The notes under the pieces: model-generated | The model's input: only the letters and a program-made list of their open reading frames with translations | What the model was told of the DNA's origin: nothing | The model's database searches: none | Assembly (NCBI GenBank): GCA_947479935.1 | Contig: CANKBG010000003.1 | Span: 82,848-125,358, forward strand | Direction: 5' to 3' | Origin: Comamonadaceae bacterium | Lineage (GTDB): Bacteria; Pseudomonadota; Gammaproteobacteria; Burkholderiales; Burkholderiaceae_C | DNA length: 42,511 bases | In this document: positions 1-10,089 of the stretch, piece by piece | Layout of the letters: the number at the start of each line of letters is the position of its first letter | How positions within the stretch are numbered: position 1 is the first letter of the stretch | Position numbers and translations under genes: made by a program

Positions 1-1
1 G

Positions 2-589
2 GTTAAAACTCTCCAAGCCATTGAGTCTGCCAACGTTGTTTTGTTGTTGTTAGACGCCACACAAGGTGTGACCGAGCAAGACGCGCACATTGCTGGCTTT
101 ATTTTGGACAGTGGCCGTGCGGTGGTTTTGGCCGTGAACAAATGGGACGCTGTCAATGCCTATCAACGCGAGTTGGTGCACCGGTCCATTGAAAATCGGT
201 TGCCTTTCTTAAAGTTTGCCAATTTGCACACCATTTCTGCCAAGAAACGGCAAGGCTTGGGCCCGGTTTGGGCTTCCATTACCCAAGCGCATAAATCAGC
301 TATGGTAAAAATGACCACCCCAGTTTTGACGCGCTTGTTGTTGGAATCGGTTCAATTTCAAAGCCCTCAACGTGGTGGAATGTTCCGTCCCAAGTTGCGA
401 TATGCACACCAAGGGGGCATGAATCCTCCAGTCATTGTGATTCATGGCAACTCTCTTGAACATGTGACAGAGACCTACAAGCGCTACTTGGAAGGACGCT
501 TCCGTAAAGCCTTCGATTTGTCTGGCACCCCGTTGCGCATTGAAATGAAAACTTCTCAAAACCCGTTTGCTGATAAAGATTCAGACTAA
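2..589 (+). CDS. der: Ribosome assembly GTPase Der (EngA), C-terminal part; 5' end outside window
   Basis: The reading frame is open from base 2, so the start lies upstream of the window. About 195 residues remain. They begin in the second GTPase domain ([11 protein letters not shown], the G3 region), followed by the G4 motif NKWD, the G5-like motif SAK, and the C-terminal KH-like domain with the conserved [18 protein letters not shown] segment. Der binds the 50S subunit and is essential for its maturation; it acts in the cytoplasm. The tail ends in a short acidic stretch (ADKDSD). Placement directly before hfq is usual in betaproteobacteria. The family assignment is firm; only the N-terminal GTPase domain cannot be seen. 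Confidence 0.96.
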   Translation, partial: VKTLQAIESANVVLLLLDATQGVTEQDAHIAGFILDSGRAVVLAVNKWDAVNAYQRELVHRSIENRLPFLKFANLHTISAKKRQGLGPVWASITQAHKSAMVKMTTPVLTRLLLESVQFQSPQRGGMFRPKLRYAHQGGMNPPVIVIHGNSLEHVTETYKRYLEGRFRKAFDLSGTPLRIEMKTSQNPFADKDSD

Positions 590-602
590 TTTGCAAGGTT
601 TT

Positions 603-655
603 GAAAGGGCATTCATTCAACGGCCCCTTTCCATGTGTTAAGGTGAAACCCTTAA
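603..655 (+). promoter_or_regulatory. Two small hairpins in the der-hfq intergenic region (hfq leader)
   Basis: Bases 603-609 (GAAAGGG) pair with 625-631 (CCCTTTC) across a 15-base loop; no T-run follows, so this is at best a weak terminator for der. Bases 638-643 (TTAAGG) pair perfectly with 650-655 (CCTTAA) around the 6-base loop TGAAAC, 25 bases before the hfq start codon and ahead of the GGAG ribosome site at 671-674. Hfq is known to autoregulate by binding its own leader in enterobacteria. Whether this hairpin has that role is inference. Confidence 0.3.
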
Positions 656-680
656 TTTAATTCAAAACACGGAGAATATC

Positions 681-932
681 GTGAACAACAAAGGGCAACT
701 TTTGCAAGATCCCTTCCTCAACGCACTGCGTCGTGAGCATGTGCCTGTTTCCATTTATTTGGTCAACGGCATCAAACTCCAAGGCCAAATTGAATCATTC
801 GACCAGTACGTGGTTTTGCTGCGCAACACGGTCACTCAGATGGTTTACAAACACGCCATTTCTACCATCGTGCCAGGACGAGCCGTCAACCTATCAGGTT
901 CTGACGAAGTCGTCGACGATCCTGCAACCTAA
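681..932 (+). CDS. hfq: RNA chaperone Hfq
   Basis: A protein of 83 residues starting at GTG, with GGAG at 671-674 six bases ahead. It contains both Sm-like motifs: Sm1 ([21 protein letters not shown]) and Sm2 with the YKHAIS signature, plus the N-terminal [15 protein letters not shown] segment that lines the proximal RNA-binding face. Hfq forms a hexameric ring in the cytoplasm and pairs small RNAs with mRNAs. The C-terminal tail is very short and acidic ([12 protein letters not shown]), as in other Burkholderiales and unlike the long E. coli tail. It lies upstream of hflX with 9 bases between, so the two are probably cotranscribed. Confidence 0.98.
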   Translation: MNNKGQLLQDPFLNALRREHVPVSIYLVNGIKLQGQIESFDQYVVLLRNTVTQMVYKHAISTIVPGRAVNLSGSDEVVDDPAT

Positions 933-941
933 CGTTCTCTT

Positions 942-2132
942 TTGAGCAGCGACTCGGTTGCCGCAACACCTGCCTTGTTGGTAGGTGTTGATTTTGGCTT
1001 GCCCCACTTTGATGGCGAGTTAGACGAACTCAGCCAATTGGCTCTAACCGCGGGTCTGAAGCCCGTTGCCAAAATCACTTGCAAGCGAAAAGCACCCGAC
1101 GCCGCATTGTTTGTAGGTTCTGGCAAGGCCGATGAAATTAAATTCATGGCAGAACAAACAGGTGCACTCGAAATTCTGTTTGACCAGTCTTTAAGCCCGG
1201 CACAGCAACGCAATTTAGAGCGCCACATGGGCCTGCCAGTTAACGACAGGACCTTGCTTATACTTGAAATATTTGCGCAACGTGCTCGTAGCCATGATGG
1301 CAAGTTGCAAGTCGAATTGGCTCGCTTGCAATACCTGAGCACTCGGCTCGTAAGGCGTTGGTCGCACCTTGAGCGGCAAAGGGGCGGAATTGGGACTCGC
1401 GGGGGGCCAGGTGAAACGCAAATCGAACTTGACCGCCGCATGATAAGCGATGCCATCAAGAGAATCAAAGAGCGCTTGTCAAAGGTTAAAAAACAACGTT
1501 CCACCCAACGCAGACAACGGGATCGCCGCAACTCATTCAATGTTTCTTTGGTGGGCTACACCAATGCGGGCAAATCCACTTTGTTCAATGCGTTGGTCAA
1601 GGCGCGGGCTTATGCGGCCGATCAACTTTTCGCCACACTCGACACCACCACTCGGCAACTCTATTTGGGTGAGGCTGGACGAAGCGCCTCCGTGTCGGAT
1701 ACGGTGGGGTTCATCCGTGATTTGCCGCATGGCTTGATTGACGCTTTCCAAGCGACCTTGCATGAAGCGGCCGATGCCGATTTGCTATTGCATGTGGTCG
1801 ATGCCTCAAATCCCAACTTCCCAGAACAGATGGCAGAAGTGAAGCGCGTGCTGCATGAAATTGGCGCAGACCTTGTGCCTCAATGGCTCATCTTTAACAA
1901 AATAGACAACTTGCCGCCTGAGCGCCAACCTTTGGCGATGCTTGATCAATATGAGGTGGATGGCGACGCCTTAACCCGTGTTTTTGTCAGTGCGCAGTCG
2001 GGTCAAGGTGTTTCAGCGTTACGTCAGTTGCTGGCAGAAGAAGTGGTGAAAATTAGCGCCCAACCTGAGCCTGATCATGATCAACGGTTTGACCTTGATA
2101 TTTCAGGGGAAAATGTGGATGAATTCCCATAA
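942..2132 (+). CDS. hflX: Ribosome-associated GTPase HflX
   Basis: A 396-residue protein starting at TTG, since no ATG or GTG in a sensible place fits better and no clear ribosome site is visible; translational coupling to hfq, 9 bases upstream, is likely. The N-terminal HflX domain (about residues 10-115) leads into a long basic coiled coil with the GGPGETQIE signature. The GTPase domain follows: G1 VGYTNAGKST (204-213), G3 DTVGF, G4 NKID and G5-like SAQSGQG. HflX splits stalled 70S ribosomes and 50S-associated complexes, especially under heat stress. It ends in an acidic tail (DLDISGENVDEFP). Standard position between hfq and hflK. Confidence 0.97.
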   Translation: MSSDSVAATPALLVGVDFGLPHFDGELDELSQLALTAGLKPVAKITCKRKAPDAALFVGSGKADEIKFMAEQTGALEILFDQSLSPAQQRNLERHMGLPVNDRTLLILEIFAQRARSHDGKLQVELARLQYLSTRLVRRWSHLERQRGGIGTRGGPGETQIELDRRMISDAIKRIKERLSKVKKQRSTQRRQRDRRNSFNVSLVGYTNAGKSTLFNALVKARAYAADQLFATLDTTTRQLYLGEAGRSASVSDTVGFIRDLPHGLIDAFQATLHEAADADLLLHVVDASNPNFPEQMAEVKRVLHEIGADLVPQWLIFNKIDNLPPERQPLAMLDQYEVDGDALTRVFVSAQSGQGVSALRQLLAEEVVKISAQPEPDHDQRFDLDISGENVDEFP

Positions 2133-2188
2133 ATTCGGCTCAGATTGTGCACAATGGGCCAAGATATGCAAATACGTTAGAAAAACGA

Positions 2189-3598
2189 ATGAACTTTAAA
2201 CCTCGCGCCTTTGGCTGGTTCCCTATTCCCCAACGCCTTCGTGGCATGTTCAATTTGAACGACCCGAGATGGGGCCGAGGTGATGACAAGCCTTCCACAG
2301 AGGGTCAGGATGGCAATCACCCGCCAACCAATCCGCCTACAACGCCTCCAGGCCAGTCCAGCCCCAACCAGCAACCTCCTTCTGGGAACAATGCCAATCG
2401 ACCCGGTGCATCTTCAGGCCCCCCTGATTTGGACGAACTCTGGCGCGACCTGAATCGCAAACTGGCTCAATTTTTCGGTGGGAAAAATGGTGGCCCGCCA
2501 CACAAGGGACCTCCGAATGGTCCTTCCTTCGGCGGACTCCCTCCAGTTTTTCGCAACCTGGGCATTGGCGTAATTTTGGGCGCATTGTTGCTCATATGGT
2601 TAGGAACCGGCTTCTTCATCGTGCAAGAGGGCCAACAGGCTGTGATCACGCAGTTTGGAAAATACAAATCCACTGTGGGAGCAGGTTTCAACTGGCGTTT
2701 TCCTTACCCCATTCAAAAGAATGAGTTGGTTTTCGTCACGCAAATTCGCTCTGTTGACATTGGACGCGACAACGTGATCAAGGCCACAGGCCTGCGTGAA
2801 TCCGCCATGCTCACTGAAGATGAAAATATTGTTGAAATTAAATTTGCTGTTCAATACCGCCTGAACGATGCGCGGGCTTATTTGTTCGAAAGTAAAAACC
2901 CCACTGAGGCTGTCGTGCAAGCTGCTGAAACGGCAGTTCGCGAAGTGGTTGGCAAAATGAAAATGGACTCAGCGTTGGCCGAAGAACGAGATCAAATTGC
3001 GCCGCGTGTACGCGCCCTGATGCAAAACATTTTGGACCGTTACAAGGTGGGCATTGAAGTGGTTGGCATCAACTTGCAACAGGGGGGGGTACGCCCGCCT
3101 GAACAAGTGCAAGCCGCTTTCGACGATGTGCTCAAAGCAGGCCAAGAACGTGAACGCGCCAAGAACGAAGCACAGGCTTATGCCAACGACGTGGTGCCTC
3201 GCGCTGTGGGTGCGGCTTCGCGATTGAAAGAAGAGTCGCAGGCTTACCGCGAGCGCATTGTGGCGCAAGCTGAAGGTGACGCTCAACGCTTTAAAGCCAT
3301 CTTGCCTGAATATCAAAATGCGCCTCAAGTCACACGCGATCGCATGTACCTTGATGCCATGCAACAAATTTACACCAATGTCACCAAAGTAGTGATTGAC
3401 AGCAAACAAGGCTCCAACTTGATGTATTTGCCGCTAGACAAATTGATTCAAATGACGGCTGCACCCATAGCCGCACCTGCGCCTGTTGACAACGCTTCAA
3501 GCAATAGCAGTGCGCCCGCCGCCACTTCGCAAGGCAGCGTTCCTGTTGACCCCAGATCTCGAGACAGCCTTCGCTCTCGTGACCGTGAAATTCGTTAA
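2189..3598 (+). CDS. hflK: FtsH protease modulator HflK
   Basis: An SPFH/band-7 membrane protein of 469 residues from the ATG at 2189. A GTG at 2147 would add 14 unconserved residues, and an in-frame ATG at the typical MFNLNDPRWGRG motif is a further candidate. After this motif comes a Pro/Gly/Asn-rich linker (about residues 30-110), one transmembrane helix (about 125-146, VILGALLLIWL) and the band-7 domain with the coiled-coil AQAYANDVVPRA region. HflK and HflC form a cage around the FtsH protease in the inner membrane and limit its access to substrates. The C-terminus is Ser/Ala/Pro-rich. It is followed by hflC after 12 bases. Confidence 0.95.
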   Translation: MNFKPRAFGWFPIPQRLRGMFNLNDPRWGRGDDKPSTEGQDGNHPPTNPPTTPPGQSSPNQQPPSGNNANRPGASSGPPDLDELWRDLNRKLAQFFGGKNGGPPHKGPPNGPSFGGLPPVFRNLGIGVILGALLLIWLGTGFFIVQEGQQAVITQFGKYKSTVGAGFNWRFPYPIQKNELVFVTQIRSVDIGRDNVIKATGLRESAMLTEDENIVEIKFAVQYRLNDARAYLFESKNPTEAVVQAAETAVREVVGKMKMDSALAEERDQIAPRVRALMQNILDRYKVGIEVVGINLQQGGVRPPEQVQAAFDDVLKAGQERERAKNEAQAYANDVVPRAVGAASRLKEESQAYRERIVAQAEGDAQRFKAILPEYQNAPQVTRDRMYLDAMQQIYTNVTKVVIDSKQGSNLMYLPLDKLIQMTAAPIAAPAPVDNASSNSSAPAATSQGSVPVDPRSRDSLRSRDREIR

Positions 3599-3610
3599 GG
3601 AAGCCGAAAA

Positions 3611-4522
3611 ATGAACCGTATTGGAATATTGGCTTCATCCCTGTTGCTGTTGCTGGCTTTGGCCAGCTCTATGCTGTTTGTCGTCGATCAACGCCAGTTT
3701 GGTGTGGTCTACGCGCTTGGACAAATCAAAGAAGTTATTACCGAGCCTGGCTTGAACATCAAGCTGCCGCCACCGTTGCAAAACGTCACTTACATTGACA
3801 AGCGTTTGTTGACCCTTGACAGCCCAGACACTGAACCCATGCTCACTGCCGAAAAGCAGCGCGTGGTCATTGATTGGTATGTGAGGTGGCGCATTACAGA
3901 TCCGATGGCTTACATTCGCAATGTGGGCTTGGATGAAAAATCAGGGGCCAATCAATTGAACCGCGTTGTTCGCAACGCCTTTCAAGAAGAAATAAACAAG
4001 CGAACCGTGAAAGACCTCTTATCGTTGAGCCGCGACGTGCTCATGAATGATGTCAAACGCGAAGTGCTTGAAAAAGTTCGTGGCGAAAAGCCTTGGGGTG
4101 TGGATGTGGTCGATGTGCGCATCACGCGTGCAGATTATGTTGATGCCATCACTGAGTCTGTTTACAGGCGGATGGAAGCAGAGCGTAAACGTGTTGCCAA
4201 TGAGTTGCGTTCTACGGGCGCTGCCGAAGGCGAAAAAATTCGTGCTGACGCCGATCGTCAGCGCGAAGTGGCCATCGCCAATGCTTACCGTGAAGCACAA
4301 AAAATCAAGGGTCAGGGCGACTCACAAGCGGCCAAAATTTACAACGAATCATTTGGCCGTGATCCACAGTTTGCTCAGTTTTACAGAAGCCTCGACGCTT
4401 ACAAAGCCAGCTTTGCTAAAAAATCTGACGTCATGGTGCTAGACCCTAGCAGTTCTGATTTCTTCAGAGCCATGCGCGGCAACTCAGGGTCTGGCCAAGC
4501 CGCTCAACCGGCCAAGAAATAA
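3611..4522 (+). CDS. hflC: FtsH protease modulator HflC
   Basis: A 303-residue partner of HflK. An N-terminal signal-anchor helix (residues about 6-25, LASSLLLLLALASSMLFVV) precedes the band-7 domain (VDQRQFGVVYALGQ, then EKQRVVIDWYVRWRI) and the coiled-coil tail RMEAERKRVANELRSTGAAEGEKIRADADRQ region. The bulk of the protein is expected on the periplasmic side, in complex with HflK and FtsH. The start is ATG with AAGG and GCCGAAA just upstream. It ends with a small Gly/Ala/Gln tail. It is followed with no gap by a DUF2065 gene, so the three are clearly in one transcript. Confidence 0.96.
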   Translation: MNRIGILASSLLLLLALASSMLFVVDQRQFGVVYALGQIKEVITEPGLNIKLPPPLQNVTYIDKRLLTLDSPDTEPMLTAEKQRVVIDWYVRWRITDPMAYIRNVGLDEKSGANQLNRVVRNAFQEEINKRTVKDLLSLSRDVLMNDVKREVLEKVRGEKPWGVDVVDVRITRADYVDAITESVYRRMEAERKRVANELRSTGAAEGEKIRADADRQREVAIANAYREAQKIKGQGDSQAAKIYNESFGRDPQFAQFYRSLDAYKASFAKKSDVMVLDPSSSDFFRAMRGNSGSGQAAQPAKK

Positions 4523-4714
4523 GTGTCTTTCTGGCATTCAATTCTGGCCGCTCTTGCGCTGGTTTTGATCTTTGAGGGGCTTTTGCCTCTCATTTCGCCA
4601 CCCAAGTGGCGAGAAATGTTCTCACAACTGCTTCAGATGCAAGATGGACAGATCCGATTTTTTGGTCTGACCACTGTGTTGCTGGGACTGTTTCTTTTGG
4701 GGTGGCTCCTTTAG
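4523..4714 (+). CDS. Small inner-membrane protein, DUF2065 (YjeT-like)
   Basis: A 63-residue protein starting at GTG immediately after the hflC stop codon. It has two hydrophobic helices (about residues 6-24 and 47-62) separated by PPKWREMFSQLLQMQDGQIRFFG, which matches the DUF2065/YjeT family found downstream of hflC in many beta- and gammaproteobacteria. The function is unknown; the constant position suggests a link to the HflKC-FtsH assembly, but that is inference from context only. The zero spacing suggests translational coupling. Confidence 0.88.
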   Translation: MSFWHSILAALALVLIFEGLLPLISPPKWREMFSQLLQMQDGQIRFFGLTTVLLGLFLLGWLL

Positions 4715-4754
4715 AGGCTGCTAGAGCCAGTAAAATCTCTGTTTTAACAGCCTC
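4714..4754 (+). promoter_or_regulatory. Nested hairpin between the DUF2065 gene and hisZ
   Basis: Bases 4714-4720 (GAGGCTG) pair perfectly with 4748-4754 (CAGCCTC), and inside the loop AGAG (4723-4726) pairs with CTCT (4737-4740). The element begins on the last base of the DUF2065 stop codon and ends 11 bases before the hisZ ATG. It is followed by CCTTTATTG, not a clean T-run, so it is not a good terminator. It could influence hisZ translation, since hisZ lacks an obvious ribosome site. Confidence 0.3.
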
Positions 4755-4765
4755 CCTTTATTGCC

Positions 4766-7317
<2,552 letters not shown>

Positions 7318-7387
7318 TTTAGTTTCAATTTTTTTCAACACCCCATGGCACATCCTTGTGCCCTGAACCAACCTTTGGAGATTTCCC

Positions 7388-7912
7388 ATGCTGACTGAAG
7401 ATGGCAAACACTTGTATGTGAGTTACGACGAATATCACAACTTGATTGAAAAATTGGCCATCAAGGTTCATCAATCGGATTGGGCGTTTGACACGATCCT
7501 GTGCTTGGCCCGCGGCGGTATGCGGCCCGGCGACATTTTGTCGCGTATCTTTGACAAGCCCTTGGCCATCATGTCCACCAGTTCATACCGTGCCGACGCT
7601 GGCACGGTTCAAGGCCACTTGGACATTGCGCGCTTTATCACAACCCCGAAAGGTGAGATTGCAGGCCGCGTTCTATTGGTCGATGACTTGGCTGATTCAG
7701 GTCACACCTTGAAAGCAGTGGTGAGCATGCTCAAAACAAACTACGCCCCCATTACGGAGTTGCGTACTGCCGTGATTTGGACCAAGGGGCTGTCAGGTTT
7801 TCAGCCAGACTACTCCGTAGACTATTTGCCCACCAACCCTTGGATTCACCAACCCTTTGAAGGTTATGACAGCCTTAACCCTCAAAAATTGATGGAAAAA
7901 TGGAGTGTCTAG
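7388..7912 (+). CDS. Purine-type phosphoribosyltransferase
   Basis: A 174-residue type I phosphoribosyltransferase. The 13-residue PRPP-binding motif is VLLVDDLADSGHT (adjacent acidic residues DD), and an upstream CLARGGMRPGDIL matches the pyrophosphate loop region. The hood and flap are short, as in bacterial hypoxanthine/xanthine-guanine salvage enzymes; the C-terminal WIHQPFEGYDS resembles XPRT-like members. It probably salvages a purine base with PRPP in the cytoplasm, in keeping with its place after purA, but base preference cannot be read from sequence. GGAG at 7377-7380 sits seven bases before the ATG. The 70-base gap after purA holds only a 5-bp hairpin. Confidence 0.85.
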   Translation: MLTEDGKHLYVSYDEYHNLIEKLAIKVHQSDWAFDTILCLARGGMRPGDILSRIFDKPLAIMSTSSYRADAGTVQGHLDIARFITTPKGEIAGRVLLVDDLADSGHTLKAVVSMLKTNYAPITELRTAVIWTKGLSGFQPDYSVDYLPTNPWIHQPFEGYDSLNPQKLMEKWSV

Positions 7913-7927
7913 GGTTACGATTGTGGG

Positions 7928-9154
7928 ATGACTGCAAAGAACACGACCCACATTTCCACCCACCTCATTCACCACGGCTACACGCCACCGGCTGATTTTG
8001 AAGCCCCTCAGCCGGGTGTCTTCAAAGCCTCGACGGTTTTCTTCCCCAATGTGGCCGCTATGCGCCAACGAGAGTGGAAAGACAAATCTGGCTACACCTA
8101 CGGTACACACGGTACACCATCTACCTTTACGCTTGAAGAGCGACTTTGCACCTTGGAAGGCGGCAAACATTGCGTCTTAACGCCGAGTGGCTTGTCAGCC
8201 TTAGCAGTTGCCGCATTTTCTGTTTTGAAAACAGGCGATCACGTGTTGATTCCCGACAACTCCTATGGACCCAATAAAGTATTGGCGCAAGGTGAGTTGG
8301 CGTCGTTTGGCATTTCGCACTCCTACTACGATGCCATGAATCCTCAAGACTTGGAGGCCAAAATGCAACCTCAAACCAAGCTGGTTTGGTTGGAAGCGCC
8401 CGGCTCGGTCAGCATGGAATTTCCTGATTTGATCAACTTGGCAAAGGTGTGCAAGGCACGCAAAGTATTGATGGCGCTAGACAATACATGGGGCGCAGGC
8501 ATTGCCTTCAAACCTTTCGATTTGTTAGGCAATGGCAGCTTGGCGGTCGATTTCACAGCACACGCTCTGACCAAATACCCCAGTGGCGGTGGCGATGTAC
8601 TGATGGGCAGCGTCATCACATGCAATGACGACTTGGCCTTGAAGCTGAAGCTCACCATGATGCGCTTGGGCCTTTGCGTGGGCGCCAATGATGTTGAAAG
8701 CATCTTAAGATCACTCCCCACCATTTCTTTGCGATACGAAGCGCAAGACAGGTCGGCACGGCAGTTGGCGCAGTGGTGGAAAGAACAAAAGTCTTGTGTG
8801 CAGGTGTTGCATCCTGCCATGGAGGGTGCACCCGGACATGTGAATTGGAAGGCTTTGTGCGCTTCTGAGGGCCGAGAAGGCCATGCCGCTGGGCTGTTCA
8901 GTGTCATGTTGAATCCTGCCCTCACGCAAGCGCAGGTCGATTCGTTTTGCGACAGTCTGCAGCTTTTCCGAATTGGTTACAGCTGGGGCGGCCCAACCAG
9001 CTTGGTTGTGCCCTATCAAATTGAGAGCATGCGATCGAGATGGCCTGCCCATTTAAACAAAGGCTACCTGGTGCGTTTCTCCACAGGATTTGAATCGCCA
9101 GATGATTTGGTGGCTGATTTAGCGCAAGCGGCAGCTCATTGCCTGAATTTTTAG
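7928..9154 (+). CDS. metC: Cystathionine beta-lyase-like PLP enzyme (MetC type)
   Basis: A 408-residue protein of the Cys/Met-metabolism PLP family (fold type I). Seen: GTHGTPSTFTLEERLCTLEGG, the cofactor-stacking region TPSGLSALAVAAFS, the phosphate-contacting DNTWGAGIAFKP, and the Schiff-base lysine in SxxxLTKYPSGGGDVLMG (HALTKYPSG). The C-terminus has RIGYSWGGPTSLV and the carboxylate-binding RFSTGFE. MetC cleaves cystathionine to homocysteine, pyruvate and ammonia. Family members also include gamma-lyases and related enzymes; the Tyr-rich GYSWGG segment favours the beta-lyase group. It follows the phosphoribosyltransferase after 15 bases, with no shared pathway obvious. Confidence 0.88.
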   Translation: MTAKNTTHISTHLIHHGYTPPADFEAPQPGVFKASTVFFPNVAAMRQREWKDKSGYTYGTHGTPSTFTLEERLCTLEGGKHCVLTPSGLSALAVAAFSVLKTGDHVLIPDNSYGPNKVLAQGELASFGISHSYYDAMNPQDLEAKMQPQTKLVWLEAPGSVSMEFPDLINLAKVCKARKVLMALDNTWGAGIAFKPFDLLGNGSLAVDFTAHALTKYPSGGGDVLMGSVITCNDDLALKLKLTMMRLGLCVGANDVESILRSLPTISLRYEAQDRSARQLAQWWKEQKSCVQVLHPAMEGAPGHVNWKALCASEGREGHAAGLFSVMLNPALTQAQVDSFCDSLQLFRIGYSWGGPTSLVVPYQIESMRSRWPAHLNKGYLVRFSTGFESPDDLVADLAQAAAHCLNF

Positions 9155-9167
9155 GGATAGGCGTTTA

Positions 9168-9204
9168 ATTGAATGGCAAGCTGATACAGTGGATGCCATT
9201 CAAT
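9168..9204. promoter_or_regulatory. Perfect 11-bp inverted repeat upstream of the 60-residue gene
   Basis: ATTGAATGGCA at 9168-9178 is the exact reverse complement of TGCCATTCAAT at 9194-9204, with a 15-base spacer that contains a further small dyad (CTG-ATA-CAG). It lies 14 bases after the metC-like stop codon and ends 13 bases before the TTG start of the small gene. No T-run follows the right arm, so it is not a standard terminator. It could be an operator or an RNA hairpin near the ribosome site. Confidence 0.55.
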
Positions 9205-9217
9205 AGAAAGAAATATC

Positions 9218-9400
9218 TTGGCAACTCCCAATTACGGCTACGAAAAACGTCAAAAAGAATTGGCGAAGAAGCGAAAGAAAGAAGACAAGCTTAAAGCCAA
9301 GTCTGAGCGAAAAACAGACTCACCTGACGACATGTCAGAGGATGGCACCGATCTCCAAGACCCGCCCGAAGTGACGCCAAATTCGCCAGCGCAGACTTAA
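9218..9400 (+). CDS. Small highly basic conserved hypothetical protein
   Basis: A 60-residue protein starting at TTG; an in-frame stop at 9182-9184 and no other good codon fix this start, and only a weak purine-rich site (AGAAAGAAA) precedes it. Residues 1-30 are Lys/Arg/Glu-rich (NYGYEKRQKELAKKRKKEDKL region), predicted helical and charged; residues 31-60 are acidic and Pro-rich. The opening ATPNYGYEKRQKELAKK resembles small hypothetical proteins I recall from Burkholderiales, so it is likely real. The function is unknown; the basic half suggests nucleic-acid or ribosome contact, which is inference. Its stop codon overlaps that of the convergent tesA gene (9397-9400). Confidence 0.7.
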   Translation: MATPNYGYEKRQKELAKKRKKEDKLKAKSERKTDSPDDMSEDGTDLQDPPEVTPNSPAQT

Positions 9401-10089
9401 GTTCGCAGCATCTTCTTCAACTGCGGCCAGACATTTTTCATCATCGTGCTTTGAGCACCTTCGTTCGGGTGAATGCGATCTGATTGAAACCACTTAAGTG
9501 GATCAACGTCATCGGCAACACCTTTTAAAAATTGCACATTCAATTGTGCGCCGGTTTCTTTGGAAACGCGCAAGTAGGCTGCATCCATTTGTTTCAGATA
9601 ACTGGCGCCGTAATTGGGCGGCACTTGCATGCCGATGATCAAGACTTTGGCACCAGCCCGTTTGCCTTCATTGGCCATGTGCAACAAATTTTGCTGCGTC
9701 ATGCTCATTTGCAAGCCGCGGAGCGCATCGTTGCCCCCTAACTCAATCACCAGCACTTGAGGTTGATGCAGTTTGAGCAATGCAGGAAGACGGGTCACGC
9801 CACCTGAAGTGGTATCGCCACTGATGCTGGCATTGACAATCTTCAAACCAGGCACCTCCTGGGCAGCAGTCTGACTCATTAAACTCACCCAGCCCGTCCC
9901 CCTGCTTAAGCCATACTCTGCACTTAAAGAGTCTCCCACAATCAGCACAGTTTGAGCTTTGGAGGATGGCTGATTCGTTGCAGAATTGGCCAGGGCCAGG
10001 TTGCTGTTTATCAGTCCGCAAAAGCCTGCAGAGAACAAGCTCAAAACAAGCCAGTTAAAGTGTCTTCGTAGCAAAAAAGGTTGGTGCAT
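9397..10089 (-). CDS. tesA: Periplasmic GDSL-family esterase/lysophospholipase (TesA-like)
   Basis: A 230-residue SGNH hydrolase. The N-terminal signal peptide (arginines at 8-9, hydrophobic core about 13-33, cleavage probably after ALA near residue 34) directs it to the periplasm. Block I is IVGDSLSAEYG with nucleophile Ser54; block III is GGNDALRG; block V is SDRIHPN with Asp204 and His207. Enzymes of this group act as multifunctional esterase, lysophospholipase and thioesterase. The gene is divergent from the ATPase gene, as tesA and ybbA are in E. coli. The two start codons overlap within the bases CATG at 10087-10090, so there is no intergenic promoter space. No ribosome site is evident. 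Confidence 0.93.
   Translation of the reverse strand: MHQPFLLRRHFNWLVLSLFSAGFCGLINSNLALANSATNQPSSKAQTVLIVGDSLSAEYGLSRGTGWVSLMSQTAAQEVPGLKIVNASISGDTTSGGVTRLPALLKLHQPQVLVIELGGNDALRGLQMSMTQQNLLHMANEGKRAGAKVLIIGMQVPPNYGASYLKQMDAAYLRVSKETGAQLNVQFLKGVADDVDPLKWFQSDRIHPNEGAQSTMMKNVWPQLKKMLRT

Noticed and set aside
929..1540. A 203-codon open frame on the minus strand opposite hflX
   Set aside because: It lies wholly within hflX in antisense, its protein is Arg/Ser-rich with no recognisable domain, and it has no ribosome site. It is a shadow of the real gene.
7347..7362. 5-bp hairpin GGCAC/GTGCC between purA and the phosphoribosyltransferase gene
   Set aside because: Short stem, no T-run after it, and the poly-T tract is on the wrong side. 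Likely chance.
9168..9204. Reading the inverted repeat as a terminator for the metC-like gene
   Set aside because: No T-run on either strand directly after the arms; operator or translational role is more fitting.
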